64,000 bases of DNA from CAYNJG01 sp964397295 (lineage in GTDB: Bacteria; Planctomycetota; Planctomycetia; Pirellulales; Pirellulaceae), in NCBI GenBank assembly GCA_964397295.1, contig CAYNJG010000009.1:1-64000 (forward strand), written 5' to 3'. Numbering within the stretch: position 1 is the first letter of the stretch; the number at the start of each line of letters is the position of its first letter. Below, one piece after another: positions 52,860 through 61,923 of this stretch. The translations under genes were made by a program, and so were the position numbers. Below the pieces are notes generated by a model. The model saw nothing but the letters and a program-made list of their open reading frames with translations, ran no database searches and had not been told where the DNA came from.

Positions 52860-53969
52860 ATGAAACTCGCTTGTATCGTCGGTGCCCGCCCCAACTTTAT
52901 GAAGATTGCGCCGATCCTGCGGCAGCTTGATCAACATGAAGGCGTTGAGACAAGGCTTGTTCATACGGGCCAGCACTATGATGCCGTGCTCTCGGACGTA
53001 TTTTTTCAGGAACTAGGAATCCGGCGTCCCGACGTTTCACTAGAAGTTGGTTCCGGAACACATGCACGTCAAACCGCTGACATCTTGGTTGCTATTGAAC
53101 GACTGATTTTGCATGAGGCAGAGAAGTCAACTCCTTTTGATCGGTTGGTAGTTGTTGGCGACGTGAACTCTACGATGGCAGCGACGTTGGCCGCTTCGAA
53201 ATTGCAGGTTCCAGTAAGTCATGTTGAGGCAGGTTTGCGGAGTCGCGATCGAACGATGCCAGAGGAGATCAACCGCATTGTCACGGACGGCCTCTCCGAC
53301 ATGTTGCTATGCTCCGAACCTGATGGTGTAGCAAACTTGCTTCAGGAGGGACACGACGAGTCGAACATTCATTTGGTTGGTAATGTGATGATCGACACCC
53401 TATTGCACCAGGTTGAAGCCGCCAAACAGCGAGATGCCCTGGAACAACACGAATTGATGCCAGGTGAATATGCTGTCGTCACACTGCACCGTCCATCGAA
53501 TGTTGACGATGAGGCAACGCTGACGAAACTGATCGAGGTCCTTCGACAAACAGCGCGACGATTGTCGGTCGTCTTTCCAGTCCACCCACGGACGAAAAAA
53601 CAATTGGAGCGATTCGGTTTGATGGAGCGACTGGACCAGGCGCCGAACATCCGTTTGACTGGACCAATGGGATACCTGGAATTCCTATGCCTCACATCGC
53701 AGGCCAAAGTGATTGTGACGGACTCGGGTGGACTCCAAGAAGAGTCAACAGCGTTGGGCGTGCCTTGCTTGACGATGCGATCCAATACGGAACGGCCCAT
53801 TACGGTTACTGAGGGAACAAGCACACTGATCGGCAGTTGCCCGGAAAAGCTGGCAACCCAGCTCGGGCATGTCATCCAAGGTGAATACAAACAAGGTAAA
53901 TCCCCGGAACTTTGGGATGGCAAGGCAGCCGAACGTATCGCAGAGGTTCTCGTTGGATCACATCGCTAG
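52860..53969 (+). CDS. wecB: UDP-N-acetylglucosamine 2-epimerase
   Basis: Interconverts UDP-GlcNAc and UDP-ManNAc, supplying ManNAc or its derivatives for the polymer. The 369-residue non-hydrolysing form has GARPNFMKIAPILRQL, VVGDVNSTMAATLAAS, HVEAGLRSRDRTMPEEINR, and TDSGGLQEESTALGVPCLTMR near the C-terminus. It starts 13 bases after the heparinase-like gene. A dehydrogenase of the WecC type is not in the window; one of the Gfo/Idh enzymes could act on a related sugar. Confidence 0.95.
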   Translation: MKLACIVGARPNFMKIAPILRQLDQHEGVETRLVHTGQHYDAVLSDVFFQELGIRRPDVSLEVGSGTHARQTADILVAIERLILHEAEKSTPFDRLVVVGDVNSTMAATLAASKLQVPVSHVEAGLRSRDRTMPEEINRIVTDGLSDMLLCSEPDGVANLLQEGHDESNIHLVGNVMIDTLLHQVEAAKQRDALEQHELMPGEYAVVTLHRPSNVDDEATLTKLIEVLRQTARRLSVVFPVHPRTKKQLERFGLMERLDQAPNIRLTGPMGYLEFLCLTSQAKVIVTDSGGLQEESTALGVPCLTMRSNTERPITVTEGTSTLIGSCPEKLATQLGHVIQGEYKQGKSPELWDGKAAERIAEVLVGSHR

Positions 53970-54135
53970 ACAGCGAATCAGAAAAGTCGGGCGAAAAAGG
54001 CGCCGCAAAATTGACTTGATTGGTATCATCCGGATCCTGGCTCTCGTACCGAAATCGTGACTACACTAGGTGAAAGAGCCCGTTCGCACGGGTCACATAC
54101 AAGAAACGCTGCCCTCGCTCGCACACAAAAGTCTT

Positions 54136-55887
54136 ATGACTAGTCAAAACGAAAACCGAATGAATATCGGCGTTCTCATTTGTTTGCTGATCGCTTTCGC
54201 ACCTCTGATGTTCTTCCACTTCCAGGGGCTTTGGGCGGAGGAGTACTATCAGTACTACCCGTTTGTCATTGGTGCGGTGGCCTGGTTCATGTTCGACCGA
54301 TGGCGATACGCCGAACCCACGTGTGAATCGAAAGTACGCAACTCTCTGTTTTGGCTGCTGTCGGTCGGCGGTTTCTTGTTGCTCACTTTCGCAACCGTGA
54401 TTTGGTCGCCGTGGCTGGCTTCGTTTGCATTCGTTTTGGCAATGGGCGCTGTGGCACTGCAGATCTATAGCCAACATGGTCGGCTGACGAATCAGTTTGG
54501 GATTTGGTGCCTGCTGTGGTTGTTGGTACCTGTTCCTTTGCAATTTGACCAACGTTTCGTGGTTAGGCTGCAACGGATTAGCGCCCAATTGAGTGGTCAG
54601 GTTCTGGATCTCTTGGGGATTGACCATTTGATGGCAGGAACCGTGCTGGAATTACCAGACAAGCAATTGTTTGTTGACGACGCCTGTAGTGGCATTGTCA
54701 GCGTCATGTCAGTGATTGCCGCGGGCGGAATGTACGTTGTTTGGAAGAACCGCACGCTGCTGCATTCGATCGCTGTCATGTGTTGCGGCATTGTTTGGGC
54801 CGTGGCCATGAACATTGGCCGCATCACATTGATCGCGGTGGCGCACACGTGGTGGAACCTCGACCTTTCGGAAGGATGGCCGCACGATGTGCTGGGCCTC
54901 GTCCTGTTCTCGTTCACGTTTATCTCGTTGGTAAGCACGGACTCGCTACTTGCGTTTCTTGGTGAACCGATAACGAAAGTAGTGGCCGATCGCGAGGCAC
55001 CTCAAAACAGACTCGTTCATCGGTGGAACTCATTCGTATCTGCGTTTGACCCCAACCGCGCATTGGTGGCCGACGCGGCAATGGCTGGTTCAGGGGCAGT
55101 GATTGCGGAAAGTTTGCCATCGGGAAAAACACAGGCCACCGCCAGCTCGAAAAAAGACGATAGGAAACAATCGGCAAGCGTTCAGGCAAAAAGTACTGAT
55201 CGTGGAATGAGTTCGCGATTTGTGATGGCGATTTCTGCACTTTGCCTAGTCCTGTGCGGACTTCAGGTTTTCGTACTGTCACGTGGATATCGTGATCCTG
55301 AATCGCCGGTCGAATTGGCGATGTCGATTGACTCGGCACTGCTGCCCGACAAGGTGGGCGACTGGGAAAAAGTGGCCTTCGAACCAATCGAGCGAGAGTC
55401 CGGCAATGAGTTCGGCAATTTTTCCAAACAATTTAGTTATCGACACATTCCAACAGACACGACCACCACGGTCTCTTTGGACTTTCCCTACCGTGGCGGT
55501 TGGCATGAGTTGTCAGTCTGCTATCGGAACTTTGGCTGGCCGATGGCCGAACGGACGGTGACGGACGTCCCGCTGGGCGACACCAGTGAAAACTGGAAAG
55601 TCATCAACGCTGACTATACAAAGCCCGACGGGCAATTCGGTTTCTTGGCATTTTCCGGTACGAATGGAACCGGTGATTTGCTCGAGCCACCTAGTTCACT
55701 GGTTCTGTGGCGACCTTGGTTTCGATTGCGACGCCGGTTGCTGCATCGAATCTCGCCCAGGTTCTTTCAGTTCCAAGCATGGGTGACGTCGAACTCCCAA
55801 TTTAGCCAGGCGGAAAAAGACGATGTGATGAAGTTGTTTTTGGAACTGCGGCCTTATGTACTGAACCGATTGCGTGAGGGTAGTTAG
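54136..55887 (+). CDS. Exosortase fused to an EpsI-type domain
   Basis: A membrane cysteine transpeptidase-like enzyme thought to sort proteins bearing C-terminal PEP-CTERM-like tails. The 583-residue form has about eight helices. The catalytic motif is DDACSGIVSVMSV (Cys184), and MNIGRITLIAVAHTWW carries the conserved arginine and histidine. After a disordered linker and another helix, the C-terminal 200 residues resemble the EpsI domain (DKVGDWEKVAFEP, SLDFPYRGGWHELSVCY). It fits the planctomycete exosortase class (often named XrtU). An upstream GTG at 54070 is an alternative start. No obvious sorting-signal protein is encoded in the window. Confidence 0.9.
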   Translation: MTSQNENRMNIGVLICLLIAFAPLMFFHFQGLWAEEYYQYYPFVIGAVAWFMFDRWRYAEPTCESKVRNSLFWLLSVGGFLLLTFATVIWSPWLASFAFVLAMGAVALQIYSQHGRLTNQFGIWCLLWLLVPVPLQFDQRFVVRLQRISAQLSGQVLDLLGIDHLMAGTVLELPDKQLFVDDACSGIVSVMSVIAAGGMYVVWKNRTLLHSIAVMCCGIVWAVAMNIGRITLIAVAHTWWNLDLSEGWPHDVLGLVLFSFTFISLVSTDSLLAFLGEPITKVVADREAPQNRLVHRWNSFVSAFDPNRALVADAAMAGSGAVIAESLPSGKTQATASSKKDDRKQSASVQAKSTDRGMSSRFVMAISALCLVLCGLQVFVLSRGYRDPESPVELAMSIDSALLPDKVGDWEKVAFEPIERESGNEFGNFSKQFSYRHIPTDTTTTVSLDFPYRGGWHELSVCYRNFGWPMAERTVTDVPLGDTSENWKVINADYTKPDGQFGFLAFSGTNGTGDLLEPPSSLVLWRPWFRLRRRLLHRISPRFFQFQAWVTSNSQFSQAEKDDVMKLFLELRPYVLNRLREGS

Positions 55888-55967
55888 TGTCGAGTGGCGA
55901 AAGTTAACATTCCCCCAATCTGTCGCCCGCAAAAACTCGCAACTCGACACTCGCTCGACACCAACCT
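55885..55967. repeat. GTGTCGAGTGG-family repeat after the exosortase gene
   Basis: GTGTCGAGTGGCG at 55888-55900 is opposed by ACTCGACACTCGCTCGACAC near 55943-55962, the same word family as the CTAGCCACT/TCGAGTGGC repeats at 37 kb. A TTTTTTT run follows, so it could also work as a terminator. Confidence 0.6.
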
Positions 55968-56041
55968 TTTTTTCATTTAATTTCAGATTTAGCACCCAAT
56001 AACACGCTTCCTTTGACGAACTCCCGAAGATTCCTAATTGT

Positions 56042-56075
56042 GCCGGACAAGCAGCCCATCTTTGGCTTGTCTGGC
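56042..56075. repeat. Hairpin before the WecA-type gene
   Basis: GCCGGACAAGC (56042-56052) and GCTTGTCTGGC (56065-56075) form an 11-pair stem with one G-U pair and a 12-base loop. It lies 25 bases before the start codon of the next gene and resembles one half of the palindrome at 50741-50819. Confidence 0.6.
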
Positions 56076-56100
56076 GAACTGCATCGTTGACGTAAACTTC

Positions 56101-57624
56101 ATGGCTGATCAATCTCTTTTCGTTCCCCTTGCCGTGCTTGTGGCATGTGTTGCCGGCAGTGCGGGACTCTTTGTTACCGATCGCATTCGGGGTCATTTTC
56201 TACAAAAAGGCTTTGTGGATCGCCCGAATGAGGCTCGAAAACAGCAGCAAACTGCCGTGGCTTACGGCGGCGGAACGGCTGTACTCTTAGCGGCAGTGTT
56301 TGCGATCTTTATCGTCAACGGTTTGTCCTCACGATGGACCGCCGGAAGCCTCGATCCCTGGCCACTCAGCGGATTGGCGCTAGCGGCTGTGTTGATGTGG
56401 GCCGTCGGTCTTTACGACGACATCTACAACATGCGGGGAACGACAAAGCTGCTTTGGCAGTTCGTCGCTGCTTGTCTTGTGGTATTGCCTGGCTCGGGCC
56501 TCGTCATCGAAAGAGTGGCCATGCTGGGAACAACGTTCTCGTTGGGATATCTCGGAATTCCATTGGCAATACTCTGGATTCTGGCTGCCATCAATTCGCT
56601 CAATCTGCTGGACGGAATGGATGGCTTGGCGTCCAGCGTCGGACTCTTGTTCAGTCTCACCATTGGCGTGATGGCCATTTGCACTGGCCGCTGGACGGAA
56701 GCGATCGTTGCGATGGCACTCGCGGGTAGCTTGGTCGGATTCCTACGATACAACTGGCCGCCAGCGACGATCTACTTGGGTGATTCGGGCAGCATGTTGA
56801 TTGGCCTCGTGCTGGGCGCGCTTTCCATTCGATGTGAGGTCAAAGATGCCGCATCGATCGCCGTAGCCGCACCGCTTGCCATGTTTGCAATTCCGTTGAT
56901 TGATTCCGCGGCAGCAATCGTTCGCCGGAAGTTTACCGGACGCAGCATGTACGCAACGGACCGAGGACACATTCATCATCGTTTATTGACGCAAGGTCTT
57001 ACCAATCGCCAAGCTTTGTATTTGATTATCGGGTTGTGCTCCATCACCTGTTTCGGCGCGATCTTGGATGTCTACTTTCGCAAGGTGCAGTTCCCGTTTG
57101 GTGCCATCGCGGTTGGCATCGTGATTCTCATCCTGTTGAGCACACGCATTTTCGGAAACTCGGAACTGTCGCTTTTGAACAATCGATTGGGCGGCCTGAT
57201 GCGACGTATCTTTCCGGCTTCTACTCCTCGCACGGCAAGTGTCCGACTACAAGGAACTCTTGAGTGGGACAGGGTGTGGCAAGGATTGCTCGATACGACG
57301 TCACGCTTCAACTTGATCCACGCTCGGATGAGCCTTCAGTTGCCGGACTTGCATGAAGATTTTTACGCAACCTGGCGGTCTCGATCTCGAGCAAAAACGG
57401 AACAACGCTGGACCGTAGATCTACCACTGACCCATAAGAATCGCCCAATTGGCATGCTCAGTGTGATTGGCGTGCAAGACGAAACCACCGTTGCTCCCGG
57501 TCTGAGTGAATTGTCCGACTTCGTGGAGGAGCTGGAAAAGCAACTCGGCCAAATCATCGAGCAAGAGCGAGAACGCCGAGCCACGGTTCGCGAAACAGTG
57601 GCCCTTCAACCTGCAATAAAATAA
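56101..57624 (+). CDS. WecA/MraY-type undecaprenyl-phosphate sugar-1-phosphate transferase
   Basis: Starts repeat-unit synthesis by moving a sugar-1-phosphate (probably GlcNAc-1-P) onto undecaprenyl phosphate. The 507-residue protein has about 10-11 helices, the metal-binding GLYDDIYNMRGTTKLLWQ and LNLLDGMDGLASSVG, the YLGDSGSMLIGLVLG loop and the cytoplasmic HIHHRLLTQGL histidine loop. The C-terminal 130 residues are a soluble domain of unknown role (SLQLPDLHEDFYATWRSRSR). The start at 56101 is chosen over an open frame from 56038 because the first helix then sits at the N-terminus. Confidence 0.92.
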   Translation: MADQSLFVPLAVLVACVAGSAGLFVTDRIRGHFLQKGFVDRPNEARKQQQTAVAYGGGTAVLLAAVFAIFIVNGLSSRWTAGSLDPWPLSGLALAAVLMWAVGLYDDIYNMRGTTKLLWQFVAACLVVLPGSGLVIERVAMLGTTFSLGYLGIPLAILWILAAINSLNLLDGMDGLASSVGLLFSLTIGVMAICTGRWTEAIVAMALAGSLVGFLRYNWPPATIYLGDSGSMLIGLVLGALSIRCEVKDAASIAVAAPLAMFAIPLIDSAAAIVRRKFTGRSMYATDRGHIHHRLLTQGLTNRQALYLIIGLCSITCFGAILDVYFRKVQFPFGAIAVGIVILILLSTRIFGNSELSLLNNRLGGLMRRIFPASTPRTASVRLQGTLEWDRVWQGLLDTTSRFNLIHARMSLQLPDLHEDFYATWRSRSRAKTEQRWTVDLPLTHKNRPIGMLSVIGVQDETTVAPGLSELSDFVEELEKQLGQIIEQERERRATVRETVALQPAIK

Positions 57625-57863
57625 AAGATGATTTACGCTGCCGAATTCGGCCCTGGTTGGCTGCTTCATTTCTGAGTAATACGTGTAGGATCGATGGAAT
57701 TCATCCGCTCGCTGTATTAAAACTAGCATAGGGGTAGTGGATGACAGGCCCATCAGGATCTGGCTAAACATCCCGAAATTTGGCAACTTCCACGACAGAC
57801 AACACCCCACGCGTCGGTCGCTGCTACACGGCGGTAACCTATTTTTTCTAGCGACGGCATCGC

Positions 57864-59645
57864 ATGAATGACGAAAATCCCAAACCATCGATCTGGTATC
57901 CGATTCTCGTTTTTTTCGAGAGTGTGCAGATACGTTTGGGCAAAACGATCGGCAGCATGGCCGAATTCATGGAATGGGGATTCGGGACTTTTATCGATTC
58001 GCTGTCGGCACCGTGGCGGTACCTTTGGCGGTACCTCGCGCAGTCGCGGATTGCAAAGCTAACGCAAGAGACGACAAGGTACATTGCTAAAAAGTCTGAT
58101 GACTGGTTGTTTTGGCATCGAGATTTTCTAGCGGAGCGCGTATTTCCAAAGCGACTTTTGTTACGTCTCGATTGGCTCGCCAAACAAACGGAGCTGTTTT
58201 TGTTCGAGCTCGATGAGTTTGGCAGTAAATGGTTCTTTTCTCGGGACTTCCGAAAACTCATTTGGGCAGCGCCCGCGGCCCTTTTGAGCGCACCGTTAGC
58301 GATCACGTTGGTTTTGGGTTTGCTGTATTCGCCCGCTCAAAAGATCCGTCACTACGAAGTCGCCCGATTTCAAGCAATCGAAGCCAACGATCATCAGCGG
58401 GCTCAGTTTTTGCTCGCGAGGCTCAGTCAGCTTGGCTATCGAAGAGAAAAGCAAGCTCAGTTCGCATCCGCGATGGCGTTGGTCAAAGACGAGAAAGAAC
58501 AAGCCGTGACGACCATTCGCGAGCTGGCGCCAGAGTCCGAACCAGGGTTTGCACCGGCACATCTTTGGTTGGCGGCGGCAATTCTGGATGGTGAATTAGA
58601 TGTCAAGCAACCGTGGACGCAAATCGAAACGCATGCAAATCATGCACGGCAACTCGAACCCCAAAACCCACTCGCTAAACGATTCTTAGTCGAGTGCAAA
58701 ATGCAGCAGGGCAAGATCGACGACGCCGTGACGCAAATGGAAGAACTGAATGAAGTCTTTCCTGATCTCAATGCAGAGTTGGCGCATCAATTCGCTAAGC
58801 GTGGAGATTTGGACAAAGCGAGAGAATGTGCACTCGACGCCGTGAAATTTCATCAACAGTTTCTTAAGGGTCAACAGTCAGAGCAAACTGCGGAACAAAA
58901 AAACGCCAACGGATTCAACACCCTGACGATCAGAGGCTATCAACGGGTCGCTGAAGCTTATCGGCTTGTCGGTCAGGACGACGAAGAAATCGCGATGCTT
59001 CACCAAGCCATGCAAGCGTATCCAGAATCCGATGCCGCTCGCCAGATGCTGATTCAACGGCTCACCCAATTGACTTCCGATTTTCGACTCTCCAGCACAC
59101 AACAAAAGTCATACCTGCGGGAGCTGCTTCATGTGGATCCGCTGAACGAAGCGAGCCTGAAACGTATCGTGGCCATGGTTCGCGAAAATGGCGACCGAGA
59201 ACAAGCATTCTTGCAAAGCTTAGCCGACGATCCGGACACTCCGCCGACATTGACCAAAGCTATGGGTGATGTGCATCTCGCGTTGGAGCAATACGAACCA
59301 GCGAGAAAGCTGTACGAGCTAACGTGTGAACGGAATGACAAGATGGCTTATTCCTGGAACAATCTCGCGTGGATTAATAGCAACGTCGAACCGATTAATC
59401 TGAACAAGGCGCTCGAGCTTACCGACCGTGCTTTGGCAGCAAAACAAGACGCGAACTTTTACGAGACACGTGGGCAAATCTTGGTCAAAATGGAACGCTG
59501 GGACGAAGCCATTCAGAACCTGGAACAGGCCCTTCGGCGCGCCGTGCCGAACCCAGAAAATGCTCATCGTTCACTGGCGATGATTTACGACGAACTCAAA
59601 AAGCCCGAACAAGCAGCTGCTCACCGAGCGCTTGCCGACCGCTAG
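57864..59645 (+). CDS. TPR membrane protein with amphipathic N-terminus (copy 1)
   Basis: A 593-residue protein. Residues 1-130 are basic and aromatic with amphipathic helices (SAPWRYLWRYLAQSRIAKL). One transmembrane helix lies at about 132-155 (APAALLSAPLAITLVLGLLY), and the rest is built from TPR-like repeats (HLWLAAAILDGELDVKQPW; YSWNNLAWINSNVEPINLNK). The TPR part is probably periplasmic or in the equivalent compartment. The next gene, a paralogue, starts directly after its stop codon. Function unknown; a scaffold for the adjacent envelope machinery is a guess. Confidence 0.8.
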   Translation: MNDENPKPSIWYPILVFFESVQIRLGKTIGSMAEFMEWGFGTFIDSLSAPWRYLWRYLAQSRIAKLTQETTRYIAKKSDDWLFWHRDFLAERVFPKRLLLRLDWLAKQTELFLFELDEFGSKWFFSRDFRKLIWAAPAALLSAPLAITLVLGLLYSPAQKIRHYEVARFQAIEANDHQRAQFLLARLSQLGYRREKQAQFASAMALVKDEKEQAVTTIRELAPESEPGFAPAHLWLAAAILDGELDVKQPWTQIETHANHARQLEPQNPLAKRFLVECKMQQGKIDDAVTQMEELNEVFPDLNAELAHQFAKRGDLDKARECALDAVKFHQQFLKGQQSEQTAEQKNANGFNTLTIRGYQRVAEAYRLVGQDDEEIAMLHQAMQAYPESDAARQMLIQRLTQLTSDFRLSSTQQKSYLRELLHVDPLNEASLKRIVAMVRENGDREQAFLQSLADDPDTPPTLTKAMGDVHLALEQYEPARKLYELTCERNDKMAYSWNNLAWINSNVEPINLNKALELTDRALAAKQDANFYETRGQILVKMERWDEAIQNLEQALRRAVPNPENAHRSLAMIYDELKKPEQAAAHRALADR

Positions 59646-61703
59646 ATGGCCAGATCAAAAAAACGCTCGAGCCGCCGCAAGTCTCTTGGCAAGAAAATAG
59701 GCGATGGATTCAATTCTCTCACGGAAGCGATCGAGAAGTTTTTCAAGAACTTCTTTGGCAACATCGGCAAAGCTTTCAGCTTTATCGGTTCTCTCATCAT
59801 TCCAACGTCGCTAACCAAGAAGGTCAACAAAGCGACGAAGTCGACCGGCAAAAAAGTTGGCAAGCGCGTTGGCGCGATCACGGAACAGGTCGAGAAAAAA
59901 TTCACGAAGAGTGCCACGGGATTCTTTTCGACGTTGGGCTATGTCTTCCGAATCTTCCTACCCAAATCGCTCATGGATTGGTTCGAAAAACGATCCAAGG
60001 CCATTTCCAAATGGTTTGGAAAGTTCTTCAAGCGGCTCGGGAAAGGATTCACCACGTGGGCTGAGAACTATCTACCAAAATGGATAGTCGATTGGGGAAA
60101 AGCGTTTTCGAAAAAAGTACGTCGGGGCAGACGCACGGCATCCAAGTTCACAACGGCCTGGTGGAAGTCGCGAGACTACAACGCTCTCGCCTGGTCGCTG
60201 CCCGCTTTCCTACTGATGCTACCGTTGGTGAGCACGTTAGTATTGGCAAACGTGCAAAACGACACGAAAAAACAATTGCGCTACGTTCGAGTCATGTTCG
60301 ATGCGTTGGAGAAAAAAGAGTATGCGACAGCTGATCTGTGTCGCAAGAAGCTGAGCCAACTGAATTACCGCAAGGGCGAGATGCTCGAATTCAATGCCGC
60401 TCTTGGACACTTGAACGAAAATCCACCGGACTATGAGACGGCTTATGAGAAAATAAAACCTCTCGCGCCGTTGCCAGAATTCGACGCGATCAAAAGCCTG
60501 ACTGCCGAGCTTAATCCATCCGAACTCGACCAAAGTGACTTAGCCGCACGAGACACAGCGACGGCAGCTGGCAGCGAATCAACCGAAACCGAAGAACCGC
60601 AAGAAGAATCTCAGCAACAAGGGCTTCCTGCAGCACATCTTTGGATCTCGAATGCCCTTTTGCAGGGGGATATTTCGGAGGAAACGGAAGCCGAAGGCTG
60701 GCTACTCATGAAAGCCCATGCGGACGCCGCATTGAACATCGAACCGAATAACAAATTCGGAAAGTATCTACACGTCAAATACTTCGAGGGCACTGGTCAA
60801 ATCGCAAAAGCGGTCGGGCTGATGGAAAAACTAAAAAAAGAGTACGGCGAGTTTAACGGTGAACTGATGCAGCAGCATCTTTCCGCCGGTAAGCGGGAGC
60901 TTGCGAAAATAGCCGCTACTGATTTCATTCGCTACGCACGCGCCAACGAACCCCGATTGGTTGCCGTTGACTACGCGTATTGGTCGGCCGCATTGCAATT
61001 ACTCGGACAAGTCGAAGAGGCAGCGCAACGCGCACGCGAGGGCGGGCAAAAGTACCCAAAGCATCCTGACATCAGTAATCTCGCAGCCATCAGTGTGCTG
61101 GCACAGTTGAACAGCACCGAAGAAACATCTCCGGAGTTCTTGCCACTGCTGTGCGAGGCTCACGGACTGAACAACGACAACCAGGTTTTAGTGAATCGGC
61201 TGGCGGCCCGACTGACTTACGAACCGTTCAAGGTTGAGTCGTTGCTGAAGGAAATGAAAGAGAAGAAAACCGTGACGGCCAATGTCTTCATCACGGCCGG
61301 AGAATTGCATCTTCGTGGCGGGCGAGTTCAGGAGGCCATGAAGTACTTTCAGGAAGCCATCGACTACGAGCCGGAAAGTGGGCTCGCTTACAACAATATG
61401 GCATGGGTCATGGGTAACACGGCACCGAAACGATTGCAAGCAGCGTTAGTCGCCGCAAACAAAGCTATCGAGATCGAAGCTCGACCTGAGTTCTTTGAAA
61501 CACGTGGCCAGCTCCATTTGCAATTGGAAGACTGGGAAGCGGCACGAACTGATTTGGAAACCGCTCTGCGTGGAGTTCTTGTTGAAGCCGATCGATTGCG
61601 AGCTCACAGTTCGCTTGCAACCATCTACAAAAAACTCGGCAAGCCCGAACTGGCGAGTGCTCATCAAGCCCGTTCACAACGGCCAGCCGTTTCTAACTTC
61701 TAA
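59646..61703 (+). CDS. TPR membrane protein with Lys/Phe-rich N-terminus (copy 2)
   Basis: A 685-residue paralogue of the preceding protein. The first 180 residues are strikingly rich in Lys, Phe and Trp and read as repeated amphipathic helices (EKFFKNFFGNIGKAFSF; KWFGKFFKRLGKGFTTW). A transmembrane helix follows at about 181-201, then TPR-like repeats. It differs from copy 1 by an acidic, disordered insert (about residues 298-325). The zero-base spacing implies co-translation. No family recognised for the N-terminal part. It may bind or bend membranes, by inference only. Confidence 0.8.
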   Translation: MARSKKRSSRRKSLGKKIGDGFNSLTEAIEKFFKNFFGNIGKAFSFIGSLIIPTSLTKKVNKATKSTGKKVGKRVGAITEQVEKKFTKSATGFFSTLGYVFRIFLPKSLMDWFEKRSKAISKWFGKFFKRLGKGFTTWAENYLPKWIVDWGKAFSKKVRRGRRTASKFTTAWWKSRDYNALAWSLPAFLLMLPLVSTLVLANVQNDTKKQLRYVRVMFDALEKKEYATADLCRKKLSQLNYRKGEMLEFNAALGHLNENPPDYETAYEKIKPLAPLPEFDAIKSLTAELNPSELDQSDLAARDTATAAGSESTETEEPQEESQQQGLPAAHLWISNALLQGDISEETEAEGWLLMKAHADAALNIEPNNKFGKYLHVKYFEGTGQIAKAVGLMEKLKKEYGEFNGELMQQHLSAGKRELAKIAATDFIRYARANEPRLVAVDYAYWSAALQLLGQVEEAAQRAREGGQKYPKHPDISNLAAISVLAQLNSTEETSPEFLPLLCEAHGLNNDNQVLVNRLAARLTYEPFKVESLLKEMKEKKTVTANVFITAGELHLRGGRVQEAMKYFQEAIDYEPESGLAYNNMAWVMGNTAPKRLQAALVAANKAIEIEARPEFFETRGQLHLQLEDWEAARTDLETALRGVLVEADRLRAHSSLATIYKKLGKPELASAHQARSQRPAVSNF

Positions 61704-61923
61704 CAGACAGTAATCCAGCCAGTAAGTAATCCCGTAGCCAGCTGCGGAAGCTGGGCAACGTTTGACGGTTTCAACGCGCTATCGCTTACCCTGTGAAGCG
61801 ATTTCGTGTGCTATCACTGACGAGCGGCTTGAGAATCCTCGTCAACCGGTCTAACTTGAAGGCAGGTCTCGTGCTCATTCACTACTACTATTTTTGGGCT
61901 TCCGTCTCACTTGAGAGCTTGTC

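Noticed and set aside
61733..61760. CCAGCT/AGCTGG hairpin after the second TPR gene as terminator
   Set aside because: The stem is only 6 pairs and there is no T-run; it may be a repeat word but cannot be supported as a terminator.
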